From: Henriciella marina DSM 19595
GTDB lineage: Bacteria > Pseudomonadota > Alphaproteobacteria > Caulobacterales > Hyphomonadaceae
NCBI RefSeq assembly: GCF_000376805.1
Contig: NZ_AQXT01000002.1
Coordinates: forward strand, 3,209,990 to 3,273,989
Direction of reading: 5' to 3'
DNA length: 64,000 nt
Both the position numbers and the translations under genes were made by a program. This document shows positions 17,208-28,712 of the stretch, piece after piece; within the stretch, counting starts at the first letter, position 1, and each line of letters opens with the position of its first letter. The notes below the pieces were generated by a model that was given only the letters and a program-made list of their open reading frames with translations, did not search any database and was not told the origin of the DNA.

Positions 17208-18859
17208 GCGACCTGGCTATCGTATCAGAGGCTGAAAGATCGGCGCTTCGCGCACGGCTCGTCTCGCTTGCACTATGTGTCGGCTTCGCGGCTGTCACCA
17301 TGAAGGCGGGACTCGTCGCGCTTGCCGGGCCATCAGGCCAGAGCGGGGTTGCGCAAGTCTTCGAAGAGCCTGTTCGCCGGGCCGACATCGTCGACCGCCA
17401 CGGCGTACTTCTGGCAACATCCGTCAACGTCTATTCGCTCTTTGCTGATCCACGCGCCATCTGGGAGCCGCAAGTGGTTGCCGAAGGCATTGGAAGCGTC
17501 TTCCCGGACATGGATGTCGATGCGCTGACCGCGCGCCTCTCCGACAACAGCCGCGCTTTTGTCTGGATCAAGCGCGGGCTGACACCGCGCCAGTACAAGG
17601 CCGTCTTTGAGCTTAACCTCGAAGGCCTTGGCTTTCGCGAAGAAAACCGCCGCGTCTATCCGCGACGCTCGCTTGCAGGCCATGTGCTTGGCTATGCCGG
17701 GACGGACGGGCAGGGTCTGGCGGGCGTCGAGTATGCCCTCGATGAAAAGCTTGCCGCTGGCGGCGAGCCGCTTCGGCTGACCATCGATTCCAGTATTCAG
17801 CACATGCTGGAAACAGAGCTTTCTACCGCAGCGGTCGAGTACGAGATCGAAGGCGGCGCGGGGATTGTCCTCGATGCGCGCCGCGGTGAGGTGCTCGGTC
17901 TGGCGAGCTGGCCGCCAATCGATCCAAACCGCGCCCATACGCTTGCCGGCGATGACCCGTCGCGGACCAATCGCGCGGTCAATTCAGTGTATGAGCTTGG
18001 ATCTGTCTTCAAGCCGATCACGGTGGCTGCCGGCATCGATACCGGCGCAATTCGTCCCTCCGACAATTTCGACGTCGAAGAGCCAATCGTCATCTCCGGC
18101 CGCAGGATTTCCGACTCTCACCGTATCCCCGGGCCGCTTTCCCCGTCGCAGATCGTCTCGGAAAGCTCGAATATCGGCACGGTGAAAGTCGCTCTGATGC
18201 TGGGGGCACGCCGCCAGCAGGATATCCTCCAGAACCTCGGCCTGTTTGATCGCTCCACGGTCGAGCTTGCCGGAAGCGCCGACCCGATTGTGCCGTCGCG
18301 GTTCGACGATATCCACGCAGCGACGGTCAGTTATGGCCACGGCATCGCCGTCTCCCCCGTCTCGTTCGCGGGCGCATTCGGCATGTTTGCTAATGGTGGG
18401 GAGGTGGTTGAGACGACCATCATCGCTGACCATGAAGGCGAGCGCGGCGTCCGCCGTGTCGTTTCCGCACCAACCGCCGCACTTGTCACGCAGATGCTGC
18501 GGGAAGCTGTGGTGGACGGGACGGGTGGGCAGGCGGAAGTCGCCGGATACCGTGTGGCCGGGAAGACCGGCACCGCCGAAAAACCGGTCGCGGGTGGCTA
18601 TTCCGACAATGCCAATATCGCCTCCTTCGCGGCGGTCTTTCCCTCAGATCGTCCTGAATATGTCGTATTGATCGTGCTTGACTCGCCCAAGGCCGCTGTC
18701 GGCCGCGGACGCACAGCGGCCTGGAATGCCGCGCCAACCGCAGGCCGGGTCATCGACCGGATTGCCCCCTCGCTGGGTGTCGAGCCGAGATTTGATGATC
18801 CGGGTAGCTATGAGAGCCCGCTCGTACGCTCTGTGGCGGAGAGAAGGAATTCACTATGA
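17204..18859 (+). CDS. ftsI: Septal peptidoglycan transpeptidase FtsI (PBP3)
   Basis: Class B penicillin-binding protein that crosslinks septal peptidoglycan. 551 residues. One N-terminal membrane segment (about 20-40), a pedestal domain from RRADIVDRHGVLLA, and the transpeptidase domain with SVFK (Ser267-Lys270), SSN (321-323) and KTG (454-456). These are the complete catalytic motifs of a beta-lactam target. It overlaps ftsL and murE by four bases each. Confidence 0.97.
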   Translation: MSDLAIVSEAERSALRARLVSLALCVGFAAVTMKAGLVALAGPSGQSGVAQVFEEPVRRADIVDRHGVLLATSVNVYSLFADPRAIWEPQVVAEGIGSVFPDMDVDALTARLSDNSRAFVWIKRGLTPRQYKAVFELNLEGLGFREENRRVYPRRSLAGHVLGYAGTDGQGLAGVEYALDEKLAAGGEPLRLTIDSSIQHMLETELSTAAVEYEIEGGAGIVLDARRGEVLGLASWPPIDPNRAHTLAGDDPSRTNRAVNSVYELGSVFKPITVAAGIDTGAIRPSDNFDVEEPIVISGRRISDSHRIPGPLSPSQIVSESSNIGTVKVALMLGARRQQDILQNLGLFDRSTVELAGSADPIVPSRFDDIHAATVSYGHGIAVSPVSFAGAFGMFANGGEVVETTIIADHEGERGVRRVVSAPTAALVTQMLREAVVDGTGGQAEVAGYRVAGKTGTAEKPVAGGYSDNANIASFAAVFPSDRPEYVVLIVLDSPKAAVGRGRTAAWNAAPTAGRVIDRIAPSLGVEPRFDDPGSYESPLVRSVAERRNSL

Positions 18860-20292
18860 ACCTTGCTGCCCTGTTCCCCGGAAAGACTGTGCCCGCAACC
18901 CTTGAGGTGACGGGCCTTACCGCTGACAGCCGCAAGGTCGCGCCGGGCTTTGTCTTTGCTGCACTACAGGGCGTGGCGGCAGACGGGCGCAAATTCATTC
19001 CGCAGGCCATCGAAAAAGGCGCGGTCGCCATCATCGGTTATGACCTGCCTGATACCGGCAGTGCGGTCGCCATAGAGGTCGATGAACCACGCCTTGCGCT
19101 GGCACTGGCATCGGCAGCGTTCTATGCGCGCCAGCCGCAGCACGTCGTGGCCGTCACCGGCACGAACGGGAAAAGCTCGACCGTCGATTTCCTCCGCCAG
19201 ATCTGGGAAAGCGCCGGCATCACGGCGGCGTCGATGGGGACGCTCGGCGCAATCGGGCCGCAAGGCCATATCGACCTTGGCCACACCACGCCGGACCCGG
19301 TTGCGATCCATGCGACGCTGGCAAAGCTTGCCGATCAGGGCGTCACCCATTGCGCGATGGAGGCCTCCTCGCACGGGCTCGTCCAGTATCGCCTAGATGC
19401 GGTGAAGCTGACGGCAGGCGCCTTCACCAACCTCACCCAGGACCATCTCGATTACCATGCGGATATGGATGACTACCGCGCCGCAAAGATGCGCCTCTTC
19501 ACAGAGCTTCTGCCAGCCGGTTCGCCCGCCATCATCAATGCTGACAGTACTGAGCGCGCCGCCTTCGAGGCCAGTGCGAAAGGGCATGGTCTCAAGCCTG
19601 TCTCGGTCGGGTGGCGCGGAGACGATCTGAAGATTGCCGAGCTGATGCCGAAGGCGACGGGCCAGACCCTGTTCCTGAGATGGCGCGGCGAGGAGGTCGA
19701 GGTCGACCTGCCGCTGATCGGTGAGTTCCAGGCCCTTAACGCGCTGACCGCCGCAGGCCTCGCCCTGTCGCTGGGCGCGAGCCTCGATGGTGTCTGCAAA
19801 GGGCTTTCCGGGCTGAAGACCGTAAAGGGGCGCCTCGAATTTGTTGGCGAGACTGCTGAGGGCGCAGGCGTCTTCGTCGATTATGCGCACACGCCAGACG
19901 GGCTCGACACGCTTATCCGCGCAGCGCGTCCGCACACGGCTGGCCGCCTCTTCGTGATTTTCGGTTGCGGCGGCGACCGCGACCGCAAGAAACGCCCGTT
20001 GATGGGCGAGGTCGCCGTGAAGCAGGCCGATGTCGTCATCGTCACCGATGACAATCCACGCTCGGAAGACGCCGCAGAGATCCGCAAGGCGGTGCTGGCC
20101 GGGGCGAAAGGCGCCGAAGAGATCGGCGATCGCGGAGAGGCTATCCGCCGCGCCGTCTCCCAGCTTGAGGCAGGCGATACGCTGCTCATCGCTGGCAAGG
20201 GCCACGAAACCGGACAGATTGTCGGCGATACGGTGCATCCCTTTTCTGACCAGGACACCGCGCTTGCGGCCCTGAAGGGGCGTGCATCATGA
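18856..20292 (+). CDS. murE: UDP-MurNAc-tripeptide synthetase MurE (meso-DAP adding)
   Basis: Adds meso-diaminopimelate to UDP-MurNAc-L-Ala-D-Glu in the cytoplasm. 478 residues; ATP-binding GTNGKSST at 102-109, HTTPDP, ASSHGL, and the DNPR motif (in TDDNPRSED) that specifies meso-DAP rather than lysine. DapB, later in the window, belongs to the pathway making that substrate. ATGA overlaps join it to ftsI and murF. Confidence 0.97.
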   Translation: MNLAALFPGKTVPATLEVTGLTADSRKVAPGFVFAALQGVAADGRKFIPQAIEKGAVAIIGYDLPDTGSAVAIEVDEPRLALALASAAFYARQPQHVVAVTGTNGKSSTVDFLRQIWESAGITAASMGTLGAIGPQGHIDLGHTTPDPVAIHATLAKLADQGVTHCAMEASSHGLVQYRLDAVKLTAGAFTNLTQDHLDYHADMDDYRAAKMRLFTELLPAGSPAIINADSTERAAFEASAKGHGLKPVSVGWRGDDLKIAELMPKATGQTLFLRWRGEEVEVDLPLIGEFQALNALTAAGLALSLGASLDGVCKGLSGLKTVKGRLEFVGETAEGAGVFVDYAHTPDGLDTLIRAARPHTAGRLFVIFGCGGDRDRKKRPLMGEVAVKQADVVIVTDDNPRSEDAAEIRKAVLAGAKGAEEIGDRGEAIRRAVSQLEAGDTLLIAGKGHETGQIVGDTVHPFSDQDTALAALKGRAS

Positions 20293-21776
20293 CGGCACGC
20301 CTCTGGACGTCAGATGAGATCGCGGCCGCGACTGGCGGATCAGCGAGCGCGCCGTTTGAGGCGGCCGGGGTCTCTATCGATACGCGCTCGCTCGCGCCCG
20401 GCGACATTTTCGTTGCGTTGAAGGATGTGCGCGACGGGCATGAGTTTGTCGCACGCGCGTTTGAAGCTGGCGCCAGCGCCGCGCTGGTCAGCCGCAAGGT
20501 CGAGGGCGTCTCGGGCCCGCTGCTCATCGTAAATGACGTCATGACGGCGCTGGAAGACTGGGGGCTTGCAGCAAGGAAGCGTGCCACCAAAGCCCGCCGG
20601 ATCGCGGTGACGGGCTCTGTCGGCAAGACCAGCGTCAAGGAAATGATCGCCCGCATCTTTCGCGGGCAGGGGCCAGCACACTGGTCGGTAAAGAGCTTCA
20701 ATAATCACTGGGGCGTCCCGCTGACGCTCGCGCGGATGCCTGCCGGCACACAGAATGCCGTCTTCGAAATCGGCATGTCGACGCCCGGCGAAATCGCGCC
20801 GCGCTCAAACATGGTCGCGCCGCATGTCAGCATCATCACGCGGATCGCCCCGGCCCACCTTGAGGGGCTTGGATCCATTGAGGGTGTGGCGCGGGAAAAG
20901 GCGGATATCGCGGCCGGGCTTGAGCCGGGCGGGGTCGTTGTCCTGCCCGCGCATGATGAGATGCTGCCTGCGCTGATCGCGCGCGTCAGAGAGCTTCAAC
21001 CGAATGCCCGCTTTGCGTTCTTCGGCCCCAAAGATGCATGCAAACAGGCCGAACAAACCCATGGCGCCGCATCTGTTGCCATCGTGGACGCTTACAACAC
21101 CGTCAAAGGTGCCAGCCAGATCGACGTGTCCCTCAATTCGGACACCCTAAGCGTCACCATCGACGCGGTTGGCCGTCACTGGGCGGATAATGTCGCCTGC
21201 GCCTCGCTGGCAGTCTCCCTCGCCGGGGGTATTGATATGCAGGGCGCCGCTGCCGACCTCTCCGGCTACGCACCTCCTCCGGGCCGGGGCACCGCCGAAA
21301 TTCTCAAACTGCCAGATGGCGGACAATTCACGCTCATCGACGACGCCTACAATGCCAACCCTGCCTCCATGCGGGCGGCGCTCTCCGGGCTCGCTGCTCG
21401 CGACGGTGGCAGGCGTCTCGCAGCGCTCGGCGAAATGCTCGAAGTTGGTGAGACGTCGCAAAAAGAACACAACGCGCTCTCGAAACCTGTAATTGAGGCT
21501 GACGTAAGCGCAACCTTCCTTGCCGGGCGCGGAATGCAGGTGCTGCAGGCCTCTCTCGAATCACAGATAGAATCGCATTGGGCCGAGAAAGCTGACGGTC
21601 TGGACTCGGCGGTAAAAAACTCGCTGAAAGACGGTGATCTCCTCTTGATCAAAGGCTCGAATGCCTCCGGGATGGGCAAGCTCGCAGACAGGTTGCGCCA
21701 GTGGAGCAAGACCGCAGACGAGCAGGTGATGGATAGCGGCCCGGACAGGGCAGCAAGGGGTCGTGATGCTGTATGA
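20289..21776 (+). CDS. murF: UDP-MurNAc-pentapeptide synthetase MurF
   Basis: Adds D-Ala-D-Ala to the UDP-MurNAc-tripeptide. 495 residues with ATP-binding [11 protein letters not shown] (about 111-121), [25 protein letters not shown] and [12 protein letters not shown]-Ala-D-Ala comes from the Ddl enzyme encoded later in the cluster. The 3' end overlaps mraY by 11 bases. Confidence 0.97.
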   Translation: MTARLWTSDEIAAATGGSASAPFEAAGVSIDTRSLAPGDIFVALKDVRDGHEFVARAFEAGASAALVSRKVEGVSGPLLIVNDVMTALEDWGLAARKRATKARRIAVTGSVGKTSVKEMIARIFRGQGPAHWSVKSFNNHWGVPLTLARMPAGTQNAVFEIGMSTPGEIAPRSNMVAPHVSIITRIAPAHLEGLGSIEGVAREKADIAAGLEPGGVVVLPAHDEMLPALIARVRELQPNARFAFFGPKDACKQAEQTHGAASVAIVDAYNTVKGASQIDVSLNSDTLSVTIDAVGRHWADNVACASLAVSLAGGIDMQGAAADLSGYAPPPGRGTAEILKLPDGGQFTLIDDAYNANPASMRAALSGLAARDGGRRLAALGEMLEVGETSQKEHNALSKPVIEADVSATFLAGRGMQVLQASLESQIESHWAEKADGLDSAVKNSLKDGDLLLIKGSNASGMGKLADRLRQWSKTADEQVMDSGPDRAARGRDAV

Positions 21777-22959
21777 GCTTCTGGCAGCGGATGACGGACT
21801 TTTCCGTCTTTTCAACTACACGACGTTTCGCACCGGCGGCGCGATTGTCACCGCCTTCCTCTTTTCGGTCCTGACCGGGGACTGGGTTATTGCCAAGCTT
21901 CGCCAGCGTCAGGGCAAGGGCCAGCCGATCCGCGATCTGTCGCTCGAGGCCCAGCTTGAAAAGCGCGGCACCCCCACAATGGGCGGTTTCCTGATCTGGA
22001 TTGGTGTCCTCCTAGGGACCTTCCTCTGGGCCGACCTCAGCAATCCCTACATCTGGACCGTTCTCTTCGTGACGGTCGGCTTCGCCTTCCTCGGTTTCCT
22101 CGACGATTATGCGAAAGTGACCAAACAGACCGATGCAGGCGTCTCGGCGCAGGTCCGGCTCATGGTCGAGTTTCTTATCGCCGCCCTCGCCGGTGCTTTC
22201 ATCATGGGGCTGCACGGCGCCAATACGCCGCTCGGCCATGCTGAATGGGGCCCGCTTAATGATGTGGCGCAGTATATCGCGTCACTGGCCCCTCAGACGT
22301 CGCTCGAGCCGAATGATCAGAGCTTCTCTGGTGGCGTCGCTGTTCCCTTCGTGAATGACTATTTCGTCCCGCTGGGCGGGTTCTTTATTATCTTTGCGAT
22401 GGTCGTCATCGTTGGTTCGGCCAATGCGGTGAACTTCACCGACGGCCTGGATGGCCTTGCCATTGTGCCGGTAATCTTTGCGGGCGGGTCATATGCGCTG
22501 ATCGCCTATCTGACCGGCAACATCATTTTCGCCGATTATCTCGGCATCCAGTACACGCCGGGCGCCGGTGAGATGGGCGTCCTGCTGGGGGCCATGCTTG
22601 GTGCCGGGATGGGCTTTCTCTGGTTCAATGCCTACCCGGCAACCGTCTTCATGGGGGACACAGGCTCGCTTGGACTTGGCGGCCTGATTGGCGTCGTCGC
22701 CGTTGCCGTAAAGCATGAGTTTGCGCTCGCCATTGTCGGCGGGCTCTTTGTCATTGAGGCGCTGTCGGTGATGATCCAGGTTGGCTGGTTCAAGATCACC
22801 AAGCGCCTCACCGGAACCGGCAAGCGCGTCTTCCTGATGGCGCCGCTCCATCACCACTTCCAGAAAGAGAACTGGCCGGAGACGAAAGTCGTCGTCCGTT
22901 TCTGGATCCTGTCGGTCCTCTTCGCCCTTGCGGGCCTTGCCACACTGAAGCTGAGGTAG
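21766..22959 (+). CDS. mraY: Phospho-MurNAc-pentapeptide transferase MraY
   Basis: Membrane enzyme that makes lipid I from UDP-MurNAc-pentapeptide and undecaprenyl phosphate. About ten membrane segments; family motifs [29 protein letters not shown] (catalytic Asp) and MAPLHHHFQ. The ATG at 21766 gives [11 protein letters not shown], the family-like start; GTG 21763 is also open. AAGGGG lies just upstream. Length 397, slightly above the usual 360, from a periplasmic insertion at about residues 150-190. Confidence 0.97.
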   Translation: MLYELLAADDGLFRLFNYTTFRTGGAIVTAFLFSVLTGDWVIAKLRQRQGKGQPIRDLSLEAQLEKRGTPTMGGFLIWIGVLLGTFLWADLSNPYIWTVLFVTVGFAFLGFLDDYAKVTKQTDAGVSAQVRLMVEFLIAALAGAFIMGLHGANTPLGHAEWGPLNDVAQYIASLAPQTSLEPNDQSFSGGVAVPFVNDYFVPLGGFFIIFAMVVIVGSANAVNFTDGLDGLAIVPVIFAGGSYALIAYLTGNIIFADYLGIQYTPGAGEMGVLLGAMLGAGMGFLWFNAYPATVFMGDTGSLGLGGLIGVVAVAVKHEFALAIVGGLFVIEALSVMIQVGWFKITKRLTGTGKRVFLMAPLHHHFQKENWPETKVVVRFWILSVLFALAGLATLKLR

Positions 22960-22969
22960 CCCGCACCAT

Positions 22970-24397
22970 ATGATCGCCATTACCGAATATGCTGGAAGAG
23001 ACGTTGCGGTGTACGGCCTTGGCCGGACAGGCCTCGCGGCTGCGCGCGCTCTGAAAGCCGGTAAGGCGAAAGTCCATGCCTGGGACGACAATGAGGCCTC
23101 GCGCGCAAAAGCAGAGGCCGAAGGCATTCCAATCTCTGATCTGAACAAGCGTGACTGGCAGAACTTTGCGGCGCTCGTCCTGTCACCCGGCATCCCCTTT
23201 ACCCATCCCCAGCCGCATCGCCTGGTTCGTCTCGCGCAGATGACCAATGTGCCAGTTGTCGGCGATATGGAGCTTTTCGCCCGCGCGGTTCAGTCCCTGC
23301 CAGAGCGCAGCCGCCCGACAATTATCGGCATCACAGGCACCAACGGCAAATCGACGACGACGGCGCTGATCGGCCATATCCTGAAGGAATGCGGCCTCGA
23401 TGTGCGGGTCGGCGGCAATATCGGCACAGGCGTGCTGGACCTTGCCCCACTTCACGCCAATGCCTGCTATGTGCTGGAGCTTTCCTCCTATCAGCTCGAT
23501 CTCGTCAAAAGCCTGCACTGCGATGTGTCAGTGCTGCTCAACATGTCGCCGGACCATCTCGACCGTCATGGCGGCATGGAGGGCTATGTCGCCGCCAAGA
23601 AGCGCATCTTCCGCAATCAGGGGCGCGGCGACACAGCCGTCATCGCGGTCGATGACAAGTACACGCAGGCCATCGCGATGGACCTTGCCGGTCGCGGCGA
23701 CATGCGTCTGGCGCGTGTGTCTTCTGAGTTTGCGCTCGGCCGCGGCATCAGTGCCATTGATGGAAAACTGTTCGACAGCCTTGCCAGCAATGCCGTTCGC
23801 GTCGGCGACCTTGGCGAGTCCGCGACGCTGCCGGGCCGCCATAACTGGCAGAATGCAGCCGCCGCCTATGCCACCTGCCGGGCGCTCGGCCTCGATCCGG
23901 GACGCATCTTTGCCGCTATCACAACCTTTCCCGGTCTCGCGCACCGTATGGAGCAGGTCGGCCAGATCGACGGCGTGCGCTTCGTCAACGACTCCAAGGC
24001 CACAAATGCGCAGGCGGCCGAGCAGGCCCTTCGCGCCTATCCCCGCGTCTACTGGATCGCAGGCGGGCAGGCCAAAGCTGGCGGTATCGATCCGCTCCTG
24101 CCGCTTATGGATCATGTTGCAAAAGCCTATCTGATCGGGGAGGCGGCTGACGACTTCGCGCGCTCGCTCGATGGCAAAGCCGACTATGAGGCGACCGGTA
24201 CGCTGGAAAAGGCCGTGGGCAGAGCGCTTGAGGATGCAAAAGCGTCTGGCGAAGACAATCCCATCATCCTCCTGTCGCCTGCCTGTGCGAGCTTTGATCA
24301 ATTCAAGGATTTCGAGGCGCGCGGGCAGTGTTTCCGTGAAGCCGTCGAGACGCTTGGCGGGGATGCGCTCCGTCCTGTCATGCGGGAATCGGCATGA
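22970..24397 (+). CDS. murD: UDP-MurNAc-L-alanine:D-glutamate ligase MurD
   Basis: Adds D-glutamate to UDP-MurNAc-L-Ala. 475 residues: N-terminal UDP-binding YGLGRTGLAAA, ATP-binding GTNGKSTTT (about 122-130), NMSPDHLDRHG, HRMEQV and NDSKATN, and a C-terminal SPACASFDQF. It starts 10 bases after mraY and overlaps ftsW by ATGA. Confidence 0.97.
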   Translation: MIAITEYAGRDVAVYGLGRTGLAAARALKAGKAKVHAWDDNEASRAKAEAEGIPISDLNKRDWQNFAALVLSPGIPFTHPQPHRLVRLAQMTNVPVVGDMELFARAVQSLPERSRPTIIGITGTNGKSTTTALIGHILKECGLDVRVGGNIGTGVLDLAPLHANACYVLELSSYQLDLVKSLHCDVSVLLNMSPDHLDRHGGMEGYVAAKKRIFRNQGRGDTAVIAVDDKYTQAIAMDLAGRGDMRLARVSSEFALGRGISAIDGKLFDSLASNAVRVGDLGESATLPGRHNWQNAAAAYATCRALGLDPGRIFAAITTFPGLAHRMEQVGQIDGVRFVNDSKATNAQAAEQALRAYPRVYWIAGGQAKAGGIDPLLPLMDHVAKAYLIGEAADDFARSLDGKADYEATGTLEKAVGRALEDAKASGEDNPIILLSPACASFDQFKDFEARGQCFREAVETLGGDALRPVMRESA

Positions 24398-25548
24398 CGG
24401 TATCGGCTGGCAATACGCTTGTCCTGCCGCGGTCAGAGCGCTCAATCGTCACCGAATGGCGCCTAAGCGTGGATTGGCGCATTTTCGCGGCCTCTCTCAC
24501 GCTTCTTGGTCTCGGTCTGATGCTGTCGCTTGCGGCGGGGCCGCCAGCGGCCGAACGGCTCGGCTTCGATGACCCGTATCATTTCGTAAAGCGTCACTGC
24601 GTCTATGCGGCAGGCGCTGCTGTTGTGCTCGTCGGCTCCAGCATGCTGACGCAGGTCTGGGTCCGCCGCGCCGCCGCGCTCATCTTTGCGGTTTCATTCC
24701 TGTTCCTGGCTGCCATTCTCGTCGTCGGGTATGAGGCAAAGGGCGCTGAGCGCTGGGTGAACATTGCCGGGTTCACGCTGCAGCCATCTGAATTCGTAAA
24801 GCCTGTTCTGATTGTGCTGACCGGCTGGCTTCTGGCCCAGCGGCGCCTGTTTCCGGGCGGACCCTGGGCGCTGATCGCGCTTGTCTTCTACGTTGTGGTG
24901 CTCGGCCTTCTGCTGCTTCAGCCGGACGTTGGCCAGTCGGCGCTCCTTACAGCAGCCTTCATCGCTACCTTTTTCATTTCAGGTCTGCCATGGCGCTGGG
25001 CGGCAGCGTTCTTCGCGGGCGGTGTCGCGCTGAGCGGTGCGCTTTACGGGCTGCTGCCGCATGTTCGCTACCGGGTGAACAGCTTCATCAACCCATCTGA
25101 GTACGACACCTTTCAGATCGACAAGGCCTCAGAAGCCATTGCGCGCGGCGGATTCCTTGGTGCTGGCCCGGGCGAGGGGACGGTAAAGTCCAGCCTGCCT
25201 GATGCGCATACCGACTTCATCTATGCCGTGCTCGGTGAGGAGTTTGGCTATGTGGCTGCCCTCCTGGTGATCGGGCTTTATGGCTATATCTGCTGGCGAG
25301 GTCTTCGGGCCGCGTCCCGTGTACTTGACCCTTATCCGCGCGCCGCTGCGGCTGGGCTCTTTACGCTTTTCGGGCTGCAGGCGGCCATCAATATTGCGGT
25401 CAATGTCAGCCTCATCCCGCCAAAGGGCATGACGCTTCCCTTTATCTCCTATGGTGGCTCCTCGATGATCGGGATTGCGCTGACGCTCGGTCTCGGCCTG
25501 GCCCTCATCAGGCGGCAAAGCGTGGCGGCATGGGGCCGGCATGACTGA
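24394..25548 (+). CDS. ftsW: Septal peptidoglycan polymerase FtsW
   Basis: SEDS-family glycosyltransferase that polymerises lipid II with FtsI at the septum. 384 residues and about ten membrane segments. Conserved [27 protein letters not shown] (the catalytic Asp region), [28 protein letters not shown] and [11 protein letters not shown]. The stop overlaps the murG start by 8 bases. Confidence 0.96.
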   Translation: MTVSAGNTLVLPRSERSIVTEWRLSVDWRIFAASLTLLGLGLMLSLAAGPPAAERLGFDDPYHFVKRHCVYAAGAAVVLVGSSMLTQVWVRRAAALIFAVSFLFLAAILVVGYEAKGAERWVNIAGFTLQPSEFVKPVLIVLTGWLLAQRRLFPGGPWALIALVFYVVVLGLLLLQPDVGQSALLTAAFIATFFISGLPWRWAAAFFAGGVALSGALYGLLPHVRYRVNSFINPSEYDTFQIDKASEAIARGGFLGAGPGEGTVKSSLPDAHTDFIYAVLGEEFGYVAALLVIGLYGYICWRGLRAASRVLDPYPRAAAAGLFTLFGLQAAINIAVNVSLIPPKGMTLPFISYGGSSMIGIALTLGLGLALIRRQSVAAWGRHD

Positions 25549-26632
25549 TAAACCTCTTGTCATCATCGCCGCTGGCGGAACGGGCGGGCATATGTTCCCT
25601 GCGGCCGCCTTTGCTGAAGAGATGCGGGCGCGCGGCTGGCAGGTCGGCCTGATCAGCGATGCGCGCGGGCTCTCCTATGCGGGCAGCTTTCCAGCCGACT
25701 GGAAGGAAGAAGTCGCTGCCGCCAGCCCGAACATCCGCAAGCCATGGACGCTGCCATCCGCTGTCCTGAAAATCTGGCGCGGCATCGGCCGTGCCAACAG
25801 TCTGATGAAGTCCAGAAAGCCCGCGCTCGTTGCTGGCTTCGGGGGCTATCCGGCCTTTCCGGCCCTTAGCGCTGCGCGCCGGTGCAAGGTGCCCATAATC
25901 GTCCATGAGCAAAACGCGGTTCTTGGCCGGGTAAACCGCCAGTTTGCGTCAAAGGCCGCGTTTGTCGCTTCAGGCTTCCCGCGTCTCGACAAGCTGCCCG
26001 CTGGCGTACGACATGAGCCAGTTGGCAACCCGGTCCGCGCGCCGATTGCGGTCATGCGCGACGCGCCATTCCCGCAGACCAGTGGCGACCTGAATATCTT
26101 CATCACCGGCGGCAGTCAGGGTGCCCGTATCCTCGGCCAGATCATCCCGCTCGCGATTGCGTTTCACACGCCAGCGCCGCTCCGCGCGCGCCTCAACATC
26201 GTCCAGCAGGTGCGCGAGGAACAGCTGGATGAGGTCCGCGCCATCTATGAAGAGGTCGGGCTTCGCCATGAGTTGCGGCCCTTCTTTGCAGACATGCCGG
26301 AACGCCTTGCCGCAGCGCACCTGATCATTGCGCGTTCTGGCGCGGGCACGGTCAGTGAGATCGCCGCCGTCGGGCGCCCGTCCATCCTCATCCCGCTCAA
26401 GATCGCGATGGATGATCACCAGGCCGCAAATGCCGAAGCCCTCGTCGATGTGGATGCCGCCGATGTGATCCTCGAGGACAATCTCTACCCGAACCTCCTT
26501 GGTGAGCTCATCAAGGTGCGGCTGGAGAATGGCGAAGAGCTGGAAACGCGCGCTGCTCGGGCGAGGGAAGCTGGCACCATCACCGCCGCGCAGGATCTTG
26601 CCAGTCTGGCTGAGAAGGCTGCGATAAGCTAG
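25541..26632 (+). CDS. murG: Lipid II synthase MurG
   Basis: Glycosyltransferase that transfers GlcNAc to lipid I, giving lipid II at the inner membrane face. 363 residues: [12 protein letters not shown] (first G-loop), [32 protein letters not shown], and the UDP-GlcNAc-binding [16 protein letters not shown]. Its stop is in CTAG (26629-26632), shared with a convergent DUF3291 gene that interrupts the cluster. Confidence 0.97.
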   Translation: MTDKPLVIIAAGGTGGHMFPAAAFAEEMRARGWQVGLISDARGLSYAGSFPADWKEEVAAASPNIRKPWTLPSAVLKIWRGIGRANSLMKSRKPALVAGFGGYPAFPALSAARRCKVPIIVHEQNAVLGRVNRQFASKAAFVASGFPRLDKLPAGVRHEPVGNPVRAPIAVMRDAPFPQTSGDLNIFITGGSQGARILGQIIPLAIAFHTPAPLRARLNIVQQVREEQLDEVRAIYEEVGLRHELRPFFADMPERLAAAHLIIARSGAGTVSEIAAVGRPSILIPLKIAMDDHQAANAEALVDVDAADVILEDNLYPNLLGELIKVRLENGEELETRAARAREAGTITAAQDLASLAEKAAIS

Positions 26633-27114
26633 GCGGCTGGCCGGCAGGCGTGGGTCTTGTGCATTCTGGCCTGTTTCAACCAGCTCCAGCCAAAAGCCTC
26701 GTCGCTGTCGCCATTGGCGCGCAGCCTCTCCAGGCGCCCAAGGGCTTCCTCCAGCGTAGGCTGGTGATGGACTGGTATCCACCACATGACAAAATGCATG
26801 TCGCCCATCACCTCGAACCATTCCTTCCGGCGTTCATAGAATTTCTTGTGCACGGTTCCCCAGACGAACTGCTCCAGACTTTCAACGTCTGTCCACACGG
26901 TAAGATTTGAGACCTGTCGCGGGTCGCCCCCGACCTTGACCTCGGTATTTCCGGTGCCGGGTTCACCGGAGCCTTCCATCATCCAGACAAAGCCGGGCAT
27001 CCGCCTGCCGAGCCCGTTCACGAAGTCGAGATTGTCCATGAAATCCTTCACACGCGGATCATCGGTCGGCGCCACAAGACGGCCGACATTGAGTTGGGCG
27101 AGATGCATTTCCAT
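26629..27114 (-). CDS. DUF3291 domain protein inside the dcw cluster
   Basis: 161 residues with no signal or membrane segment; soluble. The pattern [10 protein letters not shown] at the start, the FVNGLG region, [20 protein letters not shown], and [19 protein letters not shown] matches DUF3291, distantly like ferredoxin-fold monooxygenase-type proteins. Function is unknown. It runs against the murG-murC direction and overlaps the murG stop by CTAG. Its promoter must lie in the 164-base gap before murC, which also holds the murC promoter. Confidence 0.75.
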   Translation of the reverse strand: MEMHLAQLNVGRLVAPTDDPRVKDFMDNLDFVNGLGRRMPGFVWMMEGSGEPGTGNTEVKVGGDPRQVSNLTVWTDVESLEQFVWGTVHKKFYERRKEWFEVMGDMHFVMWWIPVHHQPTLEEALGRLERLRANGDSDEAFGWSWLKQARMHKTHACRPAA

Positions 27115-27197
27115 CGAGAAAACCTTCGGTTCGACCTGAACCGCTATCCTTCCCGAACTATTTCGTTTTGCAAGGAAAACCCGACCCGATTGCCCTT

Positions 27198-27202
27198 GAA
27201 TC
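27198..27202. promoter_or_regulatory. GANTC site in the DUF3291/murC divergent promoter
   Basis: GAATC, 77 bases before the murC start. Listed because the same motif recurs upstream of ftsZ, mraZ, lpxC and bamD. Chance occurrence cannot be excluded. Confidence 0.3.
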
Positions 27203-27278
27203 GCCGCGTCACAGCCATCTCAGCATGCGGGTGCTTGCCTAATCTGGTCTCCACACGCTACTGCGGAGACCTCCTTTC

Positions 27279-28712
27279 ATGCCTTTCGAAGTCATATCCA
27301 GCATGCCCAACAAACCATCGCCATTCGATCTCGGTCCGGCCCATCTTGTCGGCATAGGCGGGATTGGCATGTCCGGTATCGCAGAGATCATGATCAATCT
27401 CGGCTACAAGGTTCAGGGCTCTGATGTGAAGGAAAGCGCCAATGTCGAACGCCTTCGGTCCAAGGGCGCGACCGTCCATATCGGGCACAAGCCACAGAAT
27501 GTGATCGGAGCAGGGGCCGTCATTATTTCCTCCGCCATCAAGTCCGATAACCTCGAAGTTGTCGCCGCGCGCGAGTCCGGTATTCCGGTCGTTCGCCGCG
27601 CCGACATGCTGGCAGAGATCATCCGCCTCAAATGGACCGTTGCGGTTGCGGGCACGCACGGCAAGACGACAACGACGACCATGGTCGCCGCGCTTCTCGA
27701 TGGCGCAGGCATCGACCCGACCGTCATCAATGGCGGCATCATCAATGCCTATGGCTCCAACGCCAAGGCGGGCAATGGCGACTGGATCGTGCTGGAGGCT
27801 GATGAAAGCGACGGCACCTTCACCAAGCTGCGCCCGACGATAGCGATCGTCACCAATATGGACCCTGAACATATGGAGCATTACGGCTCCATGCAGGCGC
27901 TGCGGGATGCCTTCGACACCTATGTAAAGAATATCCCCTTCTATGGGTTCGGCGTCCTCTGCACCGATCACCCGGAAGTCTCGTCCATGGTGGCGCGTGT
28001 CTCTGACCGGCGCATCCTGACCTATGGCTTCAACCGCCAGGCCGATGTGCGCGCGACCAATCTCGCCTCTGATCCGGACGGGGTGACCTTCGACGTCGTG
28101 CTTCGCGAGCGCCTCGGCATTGGCGTCTCGTCGATAGAGGGCGTGCGTCTGCCGATGGCAGGCGACCACAATGTCTCTAACGCGCTCGCAGCGATCTGCG
28201 TGGCGCTGGAGCTCGGCGCGACACCTGATCAGATCCGGCACAGCTTTGCCAATTTCGGCGGGGTGAAGCGGCGCTTCACGCCTGCCGGTGAGTGGAATGG
28301 CATCCGCATTATCGACGACTATGGTCATCACCCTGTGGAGATTAAGGCGGTCCTCAAGGCTGCCCGCGCCATGCAGGGCCAAAACCGCGTCATCGCCGTC
28401 GCCCAGCCGCATCGCTATTCGCGGCTGCGCGACCTCTTCAAGGATTTCTCCGGCTGCTTCCAGGATGCTGACATTGCCCTGATCGCACCGGTCTATGCGG
28501 CTGGCGAAGACCCGATTGAGGGCGCCAGCCACGAATCGCTTGTCCGTGCCATCAATGAGAATGGCCATGCAGACGCGCGCCCCATGGATGCGCTCGCCAG
28601 CCTGCCAGACACGATCCGCGAAATCGCCCGCCCCGGCGATCTCGTCGTCTGTCTCGGCGCTGGCGATATCACGACCCACGCAAATGCACTTGCCGGGAAG
28701 CTGGCCGAATAG
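27279..28712 (+). CDS. murC: UDP-MurNAc:L-alanine ligase MurC
   Basis: Adds the first amino acid, L-Ala, to UDP-MurNAc. 477 residues. [15 protein letters not shown] (UDP-binding), ATP-binding GTHGKTTTT (about 125-133), EADESDGTF, and [10 protein letters not shown] are family motifs. The ATG at 27279 has GGAG 10 bases upstream; a second ATG at 27303 lacks one. The gene restarts the cluster after the antisense DUF3291 gene and so needs its own promoter. murB follows with no gap. Confidence 0.97.
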   Translation: MPFEVISSMPNKPSPFDLGPAHLVGIGGIGMSGIAEIMINLGYKVQGSDVKESANVERLRSKGATVHIGHKPQNVIGAGAVIISSAIKSDNLEVVAARESGIPVVRRADMLAEIIRLKWTVAVAGTHGKTTTTTMVAALLDGAGIDPTVINGGIINAYGSNAKAGNGDWIVLEADESDGTFTKLRPTIAIVTNMDPEHMEHYGSMQALRDAFDTYVKNIPFYGFGVLCTDHPEVSSMVARVSDRRILTYGFNRQADVRATNLASDPDGVTFDVVLRERLGIGVSSIEGVRLPMAGDHNVSNALAAICVALELGATPDQIRHSFANFGGVKRRFTPAGEWNGIRIIDDYGHHPVEIKAVLKAARAMQGQNRVIAVAQPHRYSRLRDLFKDFSGCFQDADIALIAPVYAAGEDPIEGASHESLVRAINENGHADARPMDALASLPDTIREIARPGDLVVCLGAGDITTHANALAGKLAE